Under the pieces are notes generated by a model that had not been told where the DNA came from, searched no databases, and saw nothing but the letters and a program-made list of their open reading frames with translations. The position numbers and the translations under genes are program-made. Shown piece after piece: positions 8,349 through 17,484 of a stretch of DNA of 64,000 bases. Origin of the DNA: Alphaproteobacteria bacterium (GTDB lineage: Bacteria; Planctomycetota; Phycisphaerae; UBA1845); assembly GCA_028285105.1 (NCBI GenBank), contig JANQQE010000005.1, positions 124,001 to 188,000 of the forward strand, in the 5' to 3' direction. How positions within the stretch are numbered: the first letter of the stretch is position 1; each line of letters starts with the position of its first letter.

Positions 8349-9902
8349 TTATTTGTCGGCGGATGGGCCATTTCCAGTTGGGGGATTTCCGCCCGATTGG
8401 CCGCCATCAGATGAACCGCCCTTGCTGCGATCGGAACGGGGGCCACGCTTGCGTGATCGATTGCGACGTCCTCGACGTGAACGGCCTCTTTTTGAAGGCT
8501 TGTCGCCGCGCTGCTCAGATTTGGATTCATCGCCAGCGGCATTGGGACGGTTGGAATCCGAGCCTGCCGATGTGTCAGGAGGCGATTGCGGATTCACGTC
8601 GCTTGCCGCCGTCTTCTCCGCATCGATTTTGATTTCCGGACCGACCTTGCCAAGTGCCGAATCTTCGGGCATTGCCTGACCCTTCGATTGGTTGGGTCGC
8701 TTGCGGGAGTCTGCCGATTGAGAAGAAGAACCCGTTTGGGACGATGAATCTGGCTTGCGTCCCTTTCCCCGTCCGCTCGATTGACGTCCACCCGGTCGCC
8801 GTCCGCCCGCTTTGCGTTCGCCACCCCGATCGTCCGAAGACCTACCGCCAGAAGTCTCGCGTTTGGGCGGCGCCGCTTCTGCCAACTTGACCTGGACGCT
8901 TTCCGGTGCGGGCTTGCCAACTTCCCAAATCTCTTCGACCGGAACGGTTTGTCGGCCACCGTCGTCCGTAACGATCAAAACGAGTTGTGTGAGAATCTGG
9001 CGACCAATGACTTTGCCAGTCCCGTGCGGCGTTTGAACACGCTTGCCCATGTTGGGAAGCTTCTTGTCGAGTTCTTCGTACGTCGTGTGTTCATAACGCA
9101 GGCAGCATTTCAAGCGACCGCATCGCCCGGAAACCTTCGCCGGGTCGAGCGTGGCTTTCTGCATTTTGGCCATTTTCATGCTGACGGGCTTGAGCGATTT
9201 GAGGAAAGTCTTGCAGCAGCATTCGCGCCCGCAGGTTTCATAGTCGGCTAACAGTCGCGCTTCATCACGCGCACCAACCTGCCGCATTTCGATCCGCGTC
9301 CGAAACTCCGACGCCAACCCGCGAACCAGATCGCGAAAATCAACGCGACTCTCCGACATGAAGTAGAAAATCGTGCGCTCACCGCCAAACAGATGCTCGC
9401 ATTCGAGAACCTTCATCGGAAGGTTGTGCTGATCAGCCCGCTCCTGGCAGAATCTCTTTTTCGTCAGCGTCTCGGCGCGGATGTGTTCCCACTCGGCTTC
9501 GTCGTCCGGTGTGGCGAGTCGCAGAATCTTACCGTTGCTGAAGTGGTAGTAGTCCGAACCGCTCGCCGCGACGTAACTCTTGATTTGATCGCGAGATACC
9601 GATTTGTCGCAGCCGTCGCAAGTCAGCGAAACCATCTCGCCGAATTCGATTCCGCGTCGCGTCTGGATAATGACATTCGCACCGCAACCGAACTTCATCT
9701 CGGGCGAGGCATATTTGAATTCGCCGACGGACTTCATGTACCCGTAGCGGACAGCCGCCGTCGGATAGACTTTCTCCAGCCCGCTGCCGCACGGTTCGCC
9801 CGCCGAGCAACCCCCGCCAGTCCCGCAAGAGGATGAGGATTCGGACGGTTTCTTCTCGTCGTCAGGTTGTGGAAGATTAATGACCAAGTCAGTCCGATCC
9901 AA
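8349..9902 (-). CDS. PSP1-domain protein, RicT/YaaT-like, with long basic low-complexity tail
   Basis: The first ~300 residues are a PSP1 domain as in Bacillus RicT (YaaT), a partner in the Ric (Y-) complex that affects mRNA maturation by RNase Y. Visible landmarks are a Cys-rich N-terminus (SSSCGTGGGCSAGEPCGSG), CDGCDKS, RVDFRDLVRGLASEFRTRI, the cysteine cluster CGRECCC and SGRCGRLKCCLRYE near residue 260; the family's cysteines can hold Fe-S clusters. From about residue 345 to 517 the protein becomes a disordered Arg/Gly/Ser/Lys-rich tail (RRGRRNRSRKRGPRS), which RicT of Bacillus lacks and which would suit RNA binding. The start is a TTG at 9902, preceded directly by an in-frame stop, so it cannot extend upstream. 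Confidence 0.85.
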   Translation of the reverse strand: MDRTDLVINLPQPDDEKKPSESSSSCGTGGGCSAGEPCGSGLEKVYPTAAVRYGYMKSVGEFKYASPEMKFGCGANVIIQTRRGIEFGEMVSLTCDGCDKSVSRDQIKSYVAASGSDYYHFSNGKILRLATPDDEAEWEHIRAETLTKKRFCQERADQHNLPMKVLECEHLFGGERTIFYFMSESRVDFRDLVRGLASEFRTRIEMRQVGARDEARLLADYETCGRECCCKTFLKSLKPVSMKMAKMQKATLDPAKVSGRCGRLKCCLRYEHTTYEELDKKLPNMGKRVQTPHGTGKVIGRQILTQLVLIVTDDGGRQTVPVEEIWEVGKPAPESVQVKLAEAAPPKRETSGGRSSDDRGGERKAGGRRPGGRQSSGRGKGRKPDSSSQTGSSSQSADSRKRPNQSKGQAMPEDSALGKVGPEIKIDAEKTAASDVNPQSPPDTSAGSDSNRPNAAGDESKSEQRGDKPSKRGRSRRGRRNRSRKRGPRSDRSKGGSSDGGQSGGNPPTGNGPSADK

Positions 9903-10062
9903 TCACAAAACCTTATCAAACCTTATCATTCAAATGCTTCTGAGATTGTATCACCGACGGCTGATGCTCGCCACAAGTCGCTTTCGATCACCCGTACGTC
10001 CCCATTATCGTCATGACGAACCCTCGTACGTCGATCACTGTTGTCGAACGACGTCAATTCGG

Positions 10063-10347
10063 ATCACCAGCAACACAGCCGTCGCGAGTATGATGAGCCC
10101 AATTCTGATTTCGATCGCACCAGGGTTGATTCTCGATCCGGTCGTACTCTGTGTCGCCGCTGCAGTGGCGTTATCGATAGCGTTCATGTTGCCGATCGCG
10201 ACAACGCCCAATGCGATCGTCTATACGTCGGGATGCTTTAGAATCGGACAGATGATCCGGGCCGGGGTCGTGATGAACTTGATCGGGTGCATGATTGTGG
10301 TTGCGATTATTCGTCTCTTGGCTGGTGTGGTTCTTGGATCGGTGTGA
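10063..10347 (+). pseudogene. C-terminal relic of a DASS/SLC13-family anion transporter
   Basis: The frame reads ITSNTAVASMMSPILISIAP, then LPIATTPNAIVYTSG and MIRAGVVMNLIG to a stop. These match the last ~95 residues of divalent anion:Na+ symporters (SNTA signature, MLPVATPPNAIVF, QMxxAGLxLNLIG). The other ~350 residues are absent: upstream in-frame sequence back to 9880 is unlike the family. The fragment begins about 160 bp upstream of the RicT-like gene and overlaps the last 41 bp of the convergent kinase gene. It looks like the tail of a transporter truncated by an ancient deletion or by arrival of the kinase/sigma module. It is not expected to be functional. Confidence 0.8.
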
Positions 10348-12847
10348 GTGCTTGAAGTTCCGCCACCCGGTCGTCATTCCCGAGTTCTTCGTTGGTCGAC
10401 ATAAGTATGCGGATGACTTTTTGTGTGAGCGGGTGAGCAGGACCGGGCGAGTCGAGAAGACCGACGAGGAGTTCGCTGAGGATGGCGTTGGCTTGGTCGA
10501 ATTTTTGCTGGGTCTTTAGGCATCCGCCGAGCGCGGCGGTCGCAACTTGAATTTCGTGGTGGCCTGCCGGAAGCAAGTTGCGAAACCCTTCAAGCGTCGC
10601 GCGGTAATGTGCTTCGGCGTCCTCGTATTGTTTCTGATCGTAGAGCGCTTTCGCAAAGGCCCGTCGAGCACGAAGCGTGTCGAAATGATCGGGACCGAGT
10701 TTGGCCGTGCTTCCTTCAAATACATTTTCGACCAACGCGAGCGCCTCTTCGTTGCGATCGATTTTGTGCAGAATCGCCGCAAGATTGCCCATGCATCGGA
10801 ACGTGTCGGGGTGATCCATGCCAAGCACACGCATGCGACCTTCCAGGGCTTGCTCCATCAATGCGGCTGCGTCTTCGGATTGCCCCAGCGCATCGGTGAT
10901 GCGAGCGAGGTTGTGCATCGCCGTCAGCGTTCCCGGGCTATCGATGCCCTGCGTCCGCAGTGCGCTCTCGTAGTAGCTTCGAAAGAGCGGTTCGGCGGCG
11001 ACGAAGTTTCGATTTTTGGCATGAAAGACGGCCAGCGTATTCATCGCCGAAAGTGTCTCTGGTGCGTCTTCGCCCAACGCGCTGCGGGCGCGCTCCAGCA
11101 GATTGTCGAGAATCGAAAACGCTTCGTCCGAGCGATCCAATCGCTCCAGCAAGAAGCAATAATTCAGCGCCGTCTTGATCGTATCCTTGTGATCCTCGCC
11201 GAGCGTTTGGGCCTGAGTGTCCATCATTTCTCGATATAGATCTTCGGCATCGTCGAAGCGAGATTGATCGATGTACAGAATGGCCAGATTGCTGGCGGTG
11301 TTTAGTGTTTGCGGATGGTTGGGTCCAAGATGCTCTTCGCGAAGTGCATACGCCAAATCGTACTGCGCCTCTGCATCGCCGTATTCGCCCAGTGCATAAT
11401 AGGCTTGCCCCAGCGTATCGCGAATCGCAGCTTCAGCCACGGGTTCGTCGCCAAGCTGCTCGTTCGCAGACGATGCAGCATGGGCGAGCATCTCTTTGAC
11501 TGTGGGTTCGCGTCCCTTGGCGTTTTCCGGAGCAGCCGCCATCAACATGTCGCGCTGAAATTGAATGATGCGTTTAGACGTTTGGGCTTCAAGTTCTGCG
11601 CGGTCACGTTGTTCTGCCACCATCTGGGCTTGCAGAAATGCGATGATCGAAAATGCTATCAGGCACACGAGAAGAGCGCCAGTCAACACGGTGGTGGCGG
11701 TGTACCGTGCGACGAATTTTTTGATCTGATAGATTGCGCTGGGCGGATGGGCGTCGATCGGCTGCGAGTCCAGGTGCCTGCGGATATCGCTCGCCAATTC
11801 GTCGGCAGAGGCATAGCGCATGTCGCGATCTTTTTGCAGGGCTTTGTGAACAATGATTTCGATGTCGCCGCGTAAGGTGCGATTCGCACTTGAAATCTTT
11901 GCGGGCGACTGCTCCTGAATCACGCGGGCAGCTTCCAGTAGCGGCATCGCATTGACATCGTAAGGCCGCCTGTTGGAAAGCAGCTCGTACAGCACAGCAC
12001 CCAATGAATAAACGTCAGTGCGAATGTCGATGGCTTCCTGCGATCCGCCACACTGCTCCGGACTCATGTATTGCAGCGTACCGACCAATTCTCCCGCCCG
12101 CGTCAACAGTGTTGAATTTCCATCGGCATCGATGGCGCGGGCAACGCCAAAGTCGATGATCTTCGGTTGACCCGATTGCGTGACTAGAATGTTGCCCGGT
12201 TTGAGATCGCGATGGATGATGCCTTTTTGGTGGCCGTGATGAACGGCATCGCAGACTTCGGCGAATAATGCCAGCCCTTGTCGAATGCTGAGTTCATGCT
12301 CGCGGGCGTACTGCAAAATATCGCTGGCATTTTGAATGTATTCGAGGGCGAGATACGGTATGCCCCGCGAACGTTCCTGATTGGAATCGCCTTGGTGTAC
12401 GCCGGCTTCGAAGACTTGGGCGATTCCGGGGTGATGAAGACGAGCGAGGATTTCGCTTTCGTATTGAAACCGCCGAACTGCATCGGGCGTGGCAACTGCA
12501 TCGTTTAGAAGTTTCAGAGCGACGGTCCGACGGGGGCGCTCCTGTTCCGATCGAAACACACGACCCATTCCGCCCGCACCGATGAGCGGTCCGACCCGAT
12601 ATGAACCGATCATGCTGCCGATAATGGCGCTGTCGTCGGTGTCAGTAGGGGGAGACTGTAGTTCGGCAATCGGTGGCGATTCCAGAAAGAGTGCAGCACT
12701 GTCGTGGGCTTTGAGCAATGAGTTGATTTCAGCCCGCAGCTTGGGATCTTCCTTGCACGCTTCGGAGAGATATGCCTCGCGTTCGCTTTCCGTCATTGCA
12801 AGGACGGCATCGAATATTTTCGCGGCATCGCTGATTTGTGAGCGCAT
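10307..12847 (-). CDS. membrane Ser/Thr protein kinase with C-terminal TPR repeats
   Basis: 846-residue signalling kinase. Residues 1-60 form the small helical domain common ahead of kinases in this group. The kinase domain has the glycine loop GAGGMGRVF at about 90-98, VALK with Lys112, an intact HRDLKPGN (212-219), DFG at 232-234 and SPEQ in the activation segment. All catalytic residues are present, so it should be active. One membrane helix at about 384-407 separates it from a coiled stretch and a long array of tetratricopeptide repeats (roughly 450-830), many of the Gx-Y/HP-x-T-L type (GPNHPQTLNTASNLA). The TPR part should face the periplasm and bind a ligand or partner. It lies 68 bp downstream of an ECF sigma gene on the same strand, a standard planctomycete pairing. 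Confidence 0.92.
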   Translation of the reverse strand: MRSQISDAAKIFDAVLAMTESEREAYLSEACKEDPKLRAEINSLLKAHDSAALFLESPPIAELQSPPTDTDDSAIIGSMIGSYRVGPLIGAGGMGRVFRSEQERPRRTVALKLLNDAVATPDAVRRFQYESEILARLHHPGIAQVFEAGVHQGDSNQERSRGIPYLALEYIQNASDILQYAREHELSIRQGLALFAEVCDAVHHGHQKGIIHRDLKPGNILVTQSGQPKIIDFGVARAIDADGNSTLLTRAGELVGTLQYMSPEQCGGSQEAIDIRTDVYSLGAVLYELLSNRRPYDVNAMPLLEAARVIQEQSPAKISSANRTLRGDIEIIVHKALQKDRDMRYASADELASDIRRHLDSQPIDAHPPSAIYQIKKFVARYTATTVLTGALLVCLIAFSIIAFLQAQMVAEQRDRAELEAQTSKRIIQFQRDMLMAAAPENAKGREPTVKEMLAHAASSANEQLGDEPVAEAAIRDTLGQAYYALGEYGDAEAQYDLAYALREEHLGPNHPQTLNTASNLAILYIDQSRFDDAEDLYREMMDTQAQTLGEDHKDTIKTALNYCFLLERLDRSDEAFSILDNLLERARSALGEDAPETLSAMNTLAVFHAKNRNFVAAEPLFRSYYESALRTQGIDSPGTLTAMHNLARITDALGQSEDAAALMEQALEGRMRVLGMDHPDTFRCMGNLAAILHKIDRNEEALALVENVFEGSTAKLGPDHFDTLRARRAFAKALYDQKQYEDAEAHYRATLEGFRNLLPAGHHEIQVATAALGGCLKTQQKFDQANAILSELLVGLLDSPGPAHPLTQKVIRILMSTNEELGNDDRVAELQALTPIQEPHQPRDE

Positions 12848-12915
12848 GTTGCTTTTTGCCTCTGGTCATCTCGCCGCGCGCCGACGAAGCAAAAGGTTTC
12901 CGCAGCGATCGGCGA

Positions 12916-13500
12916 CTAAGCATCTCGAATTTCGCGAAACAACCACGCCTTGGCAAAACTCCAATGACGGTTGGCTGTGCTGACAGAAATCTCCAATACG
13001 TCGGCGGTCGCTTCAATCGATAATCCTGCGAAAAACCGAAGCTTGACGACTTCGGCTTTCAATTCGTCCACCTCGGCCAGACGGCCGAGTGCATCGTCCA
13101 CCATCACGACATCCGACAAGTCGCCGGCGACCAGTTCGCCTGCGTCAAGCGACACGCGCTGGGCATCGGCACCGCGTTTCTGAGCCAATCGCTTGCGTGC
13201 ATAGTCGACAAGAATACGACGCATCGCTTCGGCGGCAGCACCAAAAAAGTGCCTGCGATTTTCCCAATCGCCACAGCCCTCACCGAGCAAGCGCATGAAC
13301 GCCTCATTGACCAGGGCGGTTGGCTGAAGCGTGTGGTCAGCCCGTTCACTCCGCATCTTGGCTTCGGCCAACCGCTTTAGTTCGCCATAAACGACTGCGA
13401 GGAGTTTTTCGGTGGCTTCCGTAGAACCATGGCGCAAATCAACGAGGATTCGTGTCACTTCTTTTTGATCGATCTGCGACATGACGGATGAATCTCCCAT
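12916..13500 (-). CDS. ECF-type sigma factor (planctomycete sigma/kinase-module type, TIGR02999-like)
   Basis: 194-residue RNA polymerase sigma factor. Region 2 has VVYGELKRLAEAKM, HTLQPTALVNEAFMRL and RRHFFGAAAEAMRRILVDYAR. Region 4 has VVKLRFFAGLSIEATADVL and TANRHWSFAKAWL, the helix-turn-helix for the -35 element. This is the ECF type usually encoded next to a Ser/Thr kinase, which probably controls it by phosphorylation in place of an anti-sigma factor (inference from the family). No anti-sigma gene is seen. The ATG at 13500 is used; the ATG at 13482 is an equal alternative. It should be transcribed with the kinase gene downstream. Confidence 0.92.
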   Translation of the reverse strand: MGDSSVMSQIDQKEVTRILVDLRHGSTEATEKLLAVVYGELKRLAEAKMRSERADHTLQPTALVNEAFMRLLGEGCGDWENRRHFFGAAAEAMRRILVDYARKRLAQKRGADAQRVSLDAGELVAGDLSDVVMVDDALGRLAEVDELKAEVVKLRFFAGLSIEATADVLEISVSTANRHWSFAKAWLFREIRDA

Positions 13501-13800
13501 TCGGGCGCTTCCGTGAGGACGGGTGAATAGCCCGTGCGGCTTATTTTACCTTCACTCGTCGCAGCAAACCAGCCAATCCGGTCGAGGCGTCGCGACGTTT
13601 CGCACATTCTACCCGCGTTCATCCCAGAACCCCGAAATTTTGCTGACACGAAACGTCTCCGCCTTGCGCACGAGCATGATGGAACCAAGTGTATCGCGGC
13701 GTCCAAGCGATCAGAACGGTTCCGGCTGGCATGAGATGGGGTTCATTCGATCGTGCAAAAGGGGGCAACGTTGCAAACGAAATCCAAGGAGATTCGCAAC
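13501..13800. other. 300-bp divergent intergenic region
   Basis: Lies between the ECF sigma gene and the large secreted-protein gene and should hold both promoters. I find no convincing gene. The open frames here are short and lack family resemblance. The Shine-Dalgarno AAGGAG at 13787-13792 belongs to the secreted-protein gene. Confidence 0.5.
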
Positions 13801-16800
13801 ATGATGGGGCATCGACAGAACAAATGGTACGGGGTGGTTGCAATCGTTTTCGGCGCGGGGATTCCGTGCCTGGCCCAGCCGTACATCGACGGGCAGAATT
13901 GGACATCGGTGGCAGTTGGCGGAGGGTCGCTTCAATTCAACACCGACGGCGATCCGGCGCTGGAATCGTATCCGATCATACCGATGGTTCTTGCAGACAA
14001 CGCGGTGGACGTGCAATTCATGCGCAGTTCCGATGCCAGTGTCATATACGCTCGGGCATTCGGCAGCGCACTGACGGGTGTTTGCAGCGCGGGCGAGGGG
14101 CAAATCTACATGTTCGACGTCGTGCAGGACAACGACAACGGCGGGCATCTTGAAACGATCTACAATGGCGGATTGTGTTTGAACGGTGGCCTTCCGGATC
14201 ATGAGGGGCTGTATGAAGTTTCCGGCCAGTCGCAACATGTCGCTTACTTCGTCGAAGCCAAAAACATGCCGTCCTCGACACGGCAATTCGTGCATTGGAT
14301 TGACTTGAACGATACCGATGCGCTAGGCTCGACCGAGCTCAACGTCGATGTGGATGGCATCTTTTTCAAGTTTGAACCCGACGGCGAAAGCGCGTTCGTC
14401 AAACATGGGTTGCTTGTTCAACCCATGGCCTCGGATTACACACTGATCGATCTTTGTCCGTTGCCCCGGTTGGGACAGTCCATTACAAGCAACGTCGGTG
14501 GTAGCCTGTTCGGTCTCAGTGGCAGCAATCCCACGATTGATTTGGTCGAAGACCCGCCAGCCAGCGGTTCGTTTCTCGCCAGAATTCTTCACCCGGACAT
14601 CGGAGCGACTGGCCAATTGGATGTTGCCCTAACGCCTTGCGGCGGGGCGGTGATGGGGTCGTGTTGCAATGGTGCATCATGCAGCGTGACGGATGCGGCG
14701 AGTTGCACGGGGTCGTTTACGCCGGGTGGAACATGCAATCCCGATCCATGCACAGTTCCAACCGAGGCTTGCTGCCAGACCTTCACCTGCACGGACGAAA
14801 TACCAGCAGACTGTGGCGCATTGGGCGGAATTGCGTTGGGACCGGGCACCGATTGTGCCACCGCTCCGTGTTTGGAATCGTGCTGCCTTGCAGGAAACCC
14901 TTCGTGCTTCTTTGTGCGTCCGGACATTTGTACGAGTGCCAGCGGTACGCCGGGCGGACCTGGTAGTGATTGCGCTTCGACTGTATGCCCCGCGCCCGTA
15001 CTGGACCTTGTCAAATCCTGTCCAGCGCAGGTGAGCGAAGGGGAAACCTATACTTGCACAATCACTTACGAAAACAGCGGTACGGAGGATGCTCAGAGCG
15101 TGATCGTTGACGAGGTCATCCCAGCGGGGGCTACCTTCGTCAGCGCGAGTACAACTCCCGGTGGGCAAGCGGCAACACTGGTCAATGGAACAACCATTCG
15201 ATGGGACGTCGGAACGCTGCCTCAGCAAACCTTTAATCAACAGGTCACGTTTGAATTGACGGCCAACTGCGGTCAATCGCAGATCAGCAACACCAACTAC
15301 AGTATTCAAAGCACACCGGGCATTCCGGTTTTCGGCCCAACGCAGAACACAGCCGTCAACGCCGCGTCCAGCGCTCCCATCGACATCAGCGTTTCCTCGA
15401 TTGATGTCAACGGCGGATCGCTTCGAGAAGATGAAGTGATCGAACACACGTTCACGCTGACCAATACGATCGCCCAGACACGAAACAACGTTCGACTGCG
15501 CGGCGAATTCGGGGGAACCATCGGTACCGGTTTCCTCTCGCAATTCGAGGCTGTGGTCGACGCAGCCGGTGGAACGGTAACCGTCTCGGGCAACAATCGA
15601 ACGTTTTCGTGGGACGGCGACATTGGTCCCAATGCAACGATCAACGTAATCGTGTCAACGCGCGTCGATGCGTGTGTGAATCCCAGTTTCAACGTTGAAG
15701 TCATCAACTCCGATCGACCGGTGACGGTTCGCAACGGTTGCGGTGTCCTCGTTGGAACGACGTCAACGTTCGATCAATTCACGCTGTTTCGACCGCTTTC
15801 GATTTCGATGGATTCGCCAGATCTCAGCCCTCCGGTCATTCGACCGATCGTCGCACCGGGTTCTGTGATTCAGTTGGCCCGCGCAGGCGATTCGATTCAG
15901 TACGACATTCGCATCACCAACGCCGACAACGTCAATTTTCCGAATGTTATGGTGGATACGGTTATCCCGACGGAGCTGATTGTGAACGACCCGCCATTCG
16001 TCGGTTCACCACCTGCAGGAACGAGTTACGACAGTGGAACGAGAACCATTACATTTTTGGGTACGGTTCCTGCAAACACGACGCTGCTGATTTCCTGGGA
16101 GGGGACGATCGACGCGGCGGACTGTTCTGCAGGCCTGACGGCGCTCGGTGCAACCGCCGGGTGTGCGCCAGGGCAAAACAACATTCGGGGAAATCTCACG
16201 GTCTTTTCTGTGCCAGAATTGCCAGCAACCGAACACCTGGTCGGCGTTGGCAACTTCCAGGGATCGTGGACATTCCGCCCGGGGATTGACACGCAGTCGC
16301 AAGATTTGCTGTGCATGCACGCCGAGATACACACCGGGATCGCTCAGCGCAGCAACAACGACATCTGGCTTGCCGGATTGCCGACGATCTGGTTCAACCC
16401 CGACACGCTTGAATTCGATATTCTTGCCGATCCTTTCTTCGTTGGGACATTGGGATTTGCGCAATCTCAAATACCGGCGGGCGTCGCCAACGATCACAAC
16501 GACGATACGCTGATCTTCAGCGGGCAGGGGGCAACCGGTGGACGCGTCGTGCGATACGATCCGGATACCGATGTGACCAGTTTGATTCTTGAGGACCCGG
16601 GTCTTCAGGTCGGGCAGTGCTTTGTCGACACCGATGGGCACATCGCGGTTCGAGGCAACGGCGCGCTGTATCGAATCGATCCAACTGACCCGTTAAATTT
16701 TCTTCAGGTCGATTACTCGACACTTCCTGCGATTGTTCCACCTGGCACAACCTTACCATTCACCTGGGTACGTCGCGCAACGCTCGATGTCGATGGCGAC

Positions 16801-17370
16801 TATCTGGCGATGATGCAGACGTTCTGGCTGGACGGTGGCGGCGTACAGTTCGATTCCCGAAACTGGGTGGGTCGGTTTGAACGCACGACCGGTGCATTCA
16901 CAACGTTGTTCGAGGACATCACCACGCTGGGCGTCGTCGCTCAGCCCACGGCTCAACCGCTAAGTGCAGCCGTCAGTCCCGATGGCGACTACTTCTTCTC
17001 GCTCCAAACCAGTCCGGATTCGTTGTATCGAATGACACGTGGCTGCGGATTCGGCGGTAATCTCGAGGGGATTGCCCACCTGACCAGTACGCTGGATTTC
17101 ATGGGCATGATGGACATGGTCTACAGCGAACCCATTACCACCAACGGTGTTCTGCCAACGAGCATCATGGGCGACTTCGATGGGAATTGCCTGGTCGAAC
17201 TGCCGGACCACGCATCGTTCGTCGATTGCAAAGCCGGTCCCGATCAACCGCCGACTCCAACACCACCGATCGATCCGCAGGAATGTCTGGACGTGTTCGA
17301 CTTCGACCAGAGCGGGACGATCGACCTGCGCGATTGGTACAGCCTAAGTGAACGGATTGCATCGCCGTGA
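13801..17370 (+). CDS. large secreted protein with cysteine-rich repeats, DUF11-like domains and dockerin-like C-terminus
   Basis: 1189 residues. A signal peptide (MMGHRQNKWYGVVAIVFGAG, cleavage near PCLAQ) opens the protein; the start at 13801 is fixed by AAGGAG 8 bp upstream. Residues 1-270 form an N-terminal domain of unknown fold. Around 285-400 come three repeats of about 35-40 residues with CC...C...C spacing (GSCCNGASCS, EACCQTFTCT, ESCCLAGNPSC). DUF11-type beta-sandwich repeats follow (LDLVKSCPAQVSEGETYTC). A propeller-like stretch in the middle leads to a tail with two calcium-loop motifs, DFDGNCLVELPDHASF and DFDQSGTIDLRDW, resembling planctomycete dockerin-like ends. The role is probably cell-surface structure or adhesion; no catalytic motif is visible. 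Confidence 0.85.
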   Translation: MMGHRQNKWYGVVAIVFGAGIPCLAQPYIDGQNWTSVAVGGGSLQFNTDGDPALESYPIIPMVLADNAVDVQFMRSSDASVIYARAFGSALTGVCSAGEGQIYMFDVVQDNDNGGHLETIYNGGLCLNGGLPDHEGLYEVSGQSQHVAYFVEAKNMPSSTRQFVHWIDLNDTDALGSTELNVDVDGIFFKFEPDGESAFVKHGLLVQPMASDYTLIDLCPLPRLGQSITSNVGGSLFGLSGSNPTIDLVEDPPASGSFLARILHPDIGATGQLDVALTPCGGAVMGSCCNGASCSVTDAASCTGSFTPGGTCNPDPCTVPTEACCQTFTCTDEIPADCGALGGIALGPGTDCATAPCLESCCLAGNPSCFFVRPDICTSASGTPGGPGSDCASTVCPAPVLDLVKSCPAQVSEGETYTCTITYENSGTEDAQSVIVDEVIPAGATFVSASTTPGGQAATLVNGTTIRWDVGTLPQQTFNQQVTFELTANCGQSQISNTNYSIQSTPGIPVFGPTQNTAVNAASSAPIDISVSSIDVNGGSLREDEVIEHTFTLTNTIAQTRNNVRLRGEFGGTIGTGFLSQFEAVVDAAGGTVTVSGNNRTFSWDGDIGPNATINVIVSTRVDACVNPSFNVEVINSDRPVTVRNGCGVLVGTTSTFDQFTLFRPLSISMDSPDLSPPVIRPIVAPGSVIQLARAGDSIQYDIRITNADNVNFPNVMVDTVIPTELIVNDPPFVGSPPAGTSYDSGTRTITFLGTVPANTTLLISWEGTIDAADCSAGLTALGATAGCAPGQNNIRGNLTVFSVPELPATEHLVGVGNFQGSWTFRPGIDTQSQDLLCMHAEIHTGIAQRSNNDIWLAGLPTIWFNPDTLEFDILADPFFVGTLGFAQSQIPAGVANDHNDDTLIFSGQGATGGRVVRYDPDTDVTSLILEDPGLQVGQCFVDTDGHIAVRGNGALYRIDPTDPLNFLQVDYSTLPAIVPPGTTLPFTWVRRATLDVDGDYLAMMQTFWLDGGGVQFDSRNWVGRFERTTGAFTTLFEDITTLGVVAQPTAQPLSAAVSPDGDYFFSLQTSPDSLYRMTRGCGFGGNLEGIAHLTSTLDFMGMMDMVYSEPITTNGVLPTSIMGDFDGNCLVELPDHASFVDCKAGPDQPPTPTPPIDPQECLDVFDFDQSGTIDLRDWYSLSERIASP

Positions 17371-17484
17371 TGTCGGCAGAAGGAATTGAGCATTTGGAAT
17401 TCTGAATTGAACTTTGGTGCGTATTGAATCGGGGGGTTCAGCACCGGGCGATTGTAAATGGCAACCAACTTAAGGGGTGAACAG

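Noticed and set aside
9880..10062. N-terminal part of the + strand open frame before the DASS fragment
   Set aside because: Arg/His-rich, unlike any transporter, overlaps the start of the RicT-like gene; the open frame there is chance.
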